From Candidatus Poseidoniales archaeon (GTDB lineage: Archaea; Thermoplasmatota; Poseidoniia; Poseidoniales; Poseidoniaceae), in NCBI GenBank assembly GCA_012270265.1, contig JAAXIR010000079.1, positions 1 to 6,539 on the forward strand: a DNA stretch of 6,539 bases, given 5' to 3'. A model generated the notes under the pieces. It had not been told where the DNA came from and did no database searches. It saw only the letters and a list, made by a program, of their open reading frames with translations. Of the stretch, positions 5,502-6,539 are shown piece after piece; position 1 is the stretch's first letter; every line of letters begins with the position of its first letter. A program made the position numbers and the translations under genes.

Positions 5502-6539
5502 TCAGCCAACGTGACGACGTCCCCAGAAGTGATCGTCCTTACGATGAAGACGAACAATGTCTTCGAGAATTTCCTTTTCCAGTTCGGTCAATTCGACCTT
5601 TGCAAGTCGTGGAACGTGCGATTCGGGAATGTCGACATAGAACTCATCCAACTCTTCGATGTGTCGTCCAACGGTTGGACCCATGACTGCAACAGCGATT
5701 TCTTCAACTTGCTTTGCTTCTTTGAGATCTTCACTGGCTCGTGAACGAAGACTCTTGACTTGGCCAACGGGTGTACCATCGAGTTTCATCAAGCGTTGGC
5801 AAAGGTGAACTCGTCCTCCAAGAACGCGCATACCGACAATGGCCGGACCTTTGTTTCGGAAGGTGTGATTTTCAAGATAGAGCAGTTTCCCTGGATAAAC
5901 CAAGTTTTCACGAGCAGCTGCATCCATGTCTTCCTTGGTCTTCTCTTTCCATTCTTCGAACTGATCGATGATGTGGTAGATGATGTCGCCGCCAATCCAC
6001 GTCACGCTATCATCGCCTTGGTTCAGGCTTTCTTTGACTTCGTTGTTCGGTTCAACCGAGAAGCCGAGAATGATTTGATTCAAGCGGCTGTTAGCCGATT
6101 CTGCTGTCATCACGTCACGCTTGTTGACTGGTCCAACGGTGGCTCTTCGGATCGGCACGTCGATTTTCTTCAATTCGAATGCGAGCGCTTCGAGGCCACC
6201 AATGGTATCGGCCTTGATGACAACACCTTCCTCATCCAGTTCAACGGACACTTGCGTTTCCTTCTTGGCTTCATCACGTGCTTCATCGCTTGCAAGCCGA
6301 ATGGTTGAGCCTGCGAGTGCTTTTTCGAGGCCTTGTGCAATGATTTTGACACCTGCAGCAGCGTGAATGGTATCCACCGATTCCCATCGGTCACCAGCAT
6401 CACGCATTTCGGACATGCCTCGAGCCTTCTTCAGTCCCTTGATGCGAACATCAAACGGTCCATCAGCACTGACCACAGTAATGTGATCACCCGTGTTGAG
6501 TGTACCTCGATGGAGGATGACGTCGATGGTTTTGCCCAT
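5502..6539 (-). CDS. infB: Archaeal translation initiation factor aIF5B/IF-2, C-terminal part (N-terminus outside window)
   Basis: The frame runs from the right edge to TGA at 5502-5504, giving the last 345 or so residues. The ATG at the very edge (MGKTIDVIL) is internal: this segment normally follows the GTPase domain, which lies outside the window. Domain II (beta barrel) spans about 1-95 of the visible part (TIDVILHRGTLNTGDHI). Domain III is about 95-210, with GVVIKADTIGGLEALAFEL and ILGFSVEPNNEV. A long connecting helix and domain IV follow (NLVYPGKLLYLENHTFRNKG, then AIVGMRVLGGRV). The C-terminus ELTELEKEILEDIVRL ending in KDDHFWG is the archaeal/eukaryotic-type helical tail, which in eukaryotes contacts eIF1A. 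The factor is a GTPase that promotes subunit joining and initiator tRNA placement on the ribosome. The full protein is usually near 600 residues, so slightly over half is seen. All visible domains look intact. Confidence 0.96.
   Translation of the reverse strand: MGKTIDVILHRGTLNTGDHITVVSADGPFDVRIKGLKKARGMSEMRDAGDRWESVDTIHAAAGVKIIAQGLEKALAGSTIRLASDEARDEAKKETQVSVELDEEGVVIKADTIGGLEALAFELKKIDVPIRRATVGPVNKRDVMTAESANSRLNQIILGFSVEPNNEVKESLNQGDDSVTWIGGDIIYHIIDQFEEWKEKTKEDMDAAARENLVYPGKLLYLENHTFRNKGPAIVGMRVLGGRVHLCQRLMKLDGTPVGQVKSLRSRASEDLKEAKQVEEIAVAVMGPTVGRHIEELDEFYVDIPESHVPRLAKVELTELEKEILEDIVRLHRKDDHFWGRRHVG

Noticed and set aside
5760..6308. 182-codon plus-strand frame opposite the aIF5B gene
   Set aside because: It lies entirely within an essential conserved gene on the other strand and reads as an unstructured mix without motifs.
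6537..6539. ATG at the right edge as the true start of the initiation factor
   Set aside because: The following residues match domain II, which in this family follows a GTPase domain, so the gene continues beyond the window.

Overview
The window looks archaeal, most likely from a marine Thermoplasmatota lineage such as Marine Group II (Poseidoniales). The clearest evidence is a translation initiation factor of the archaeal/eukaryotic aIF5B type, ending in the helical tail of that family. Supporting signs are a candidate TATA-box promoter placed for a leaderless mRNA, and a secreted, single-pass membrane protein with thrombospondin type-3 repeats and a short Trp-rich C-terminal motif that I associate, from memory, with this group. 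The lineage is an inference; no rRNA or tRNA is present to confirm it.

Layout. Positions 1-359 (+) hold the C-terminal end of an unrecognised acidic protein with a repeated TATLRPV peptide. After 49 nt, 409-2802 (+) encodes a 797-residue surface protein: signal peptide, beta-propeller-like domain, nine calcium-binding loops, one membrane segment and an acidic cytoplasmic tail. Its stop codon directly abuts the stop codon of the first minus-strand gene.

From 2803 to the right edge every gene is on the minus strand. Read in the direction of transcription they are: the C-terminal part of aIF5B (6539-5502), a MoxR-family AAA+ ATPase (5422-4421), a ParA/Soj-type ATPase (4350-3394), a small ribbon-helix-helix protein (3310-3068) and an 84-87-residue protein (3057-2803) whose sequence resembles the front half of a VapC PIN domain without its acidic catalytic residues. 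Gaps of 70-83 nt separate the first four genes, so each could have its own promoter. The last two are almost contiguous and must form one unit.

The genes do not form one obvious pathway. aIF5B is core translation, MoxR is a chaperone-like ATPase without its usual DUF58/VWA partners here, and the ParA lacks a ParB in this window. The most interesting points are the small RHH plus degenerate-PIN pair, a perfect palindrome just upstream of parA, the repeated linear motif in the first protein, and the conserved-looking cytoplasmic tail of the TSP3 protein. No gene-free stretch exceeds 83 nt, and I saw no tRNA, rRNA, CRISPR array or insertion sequence.
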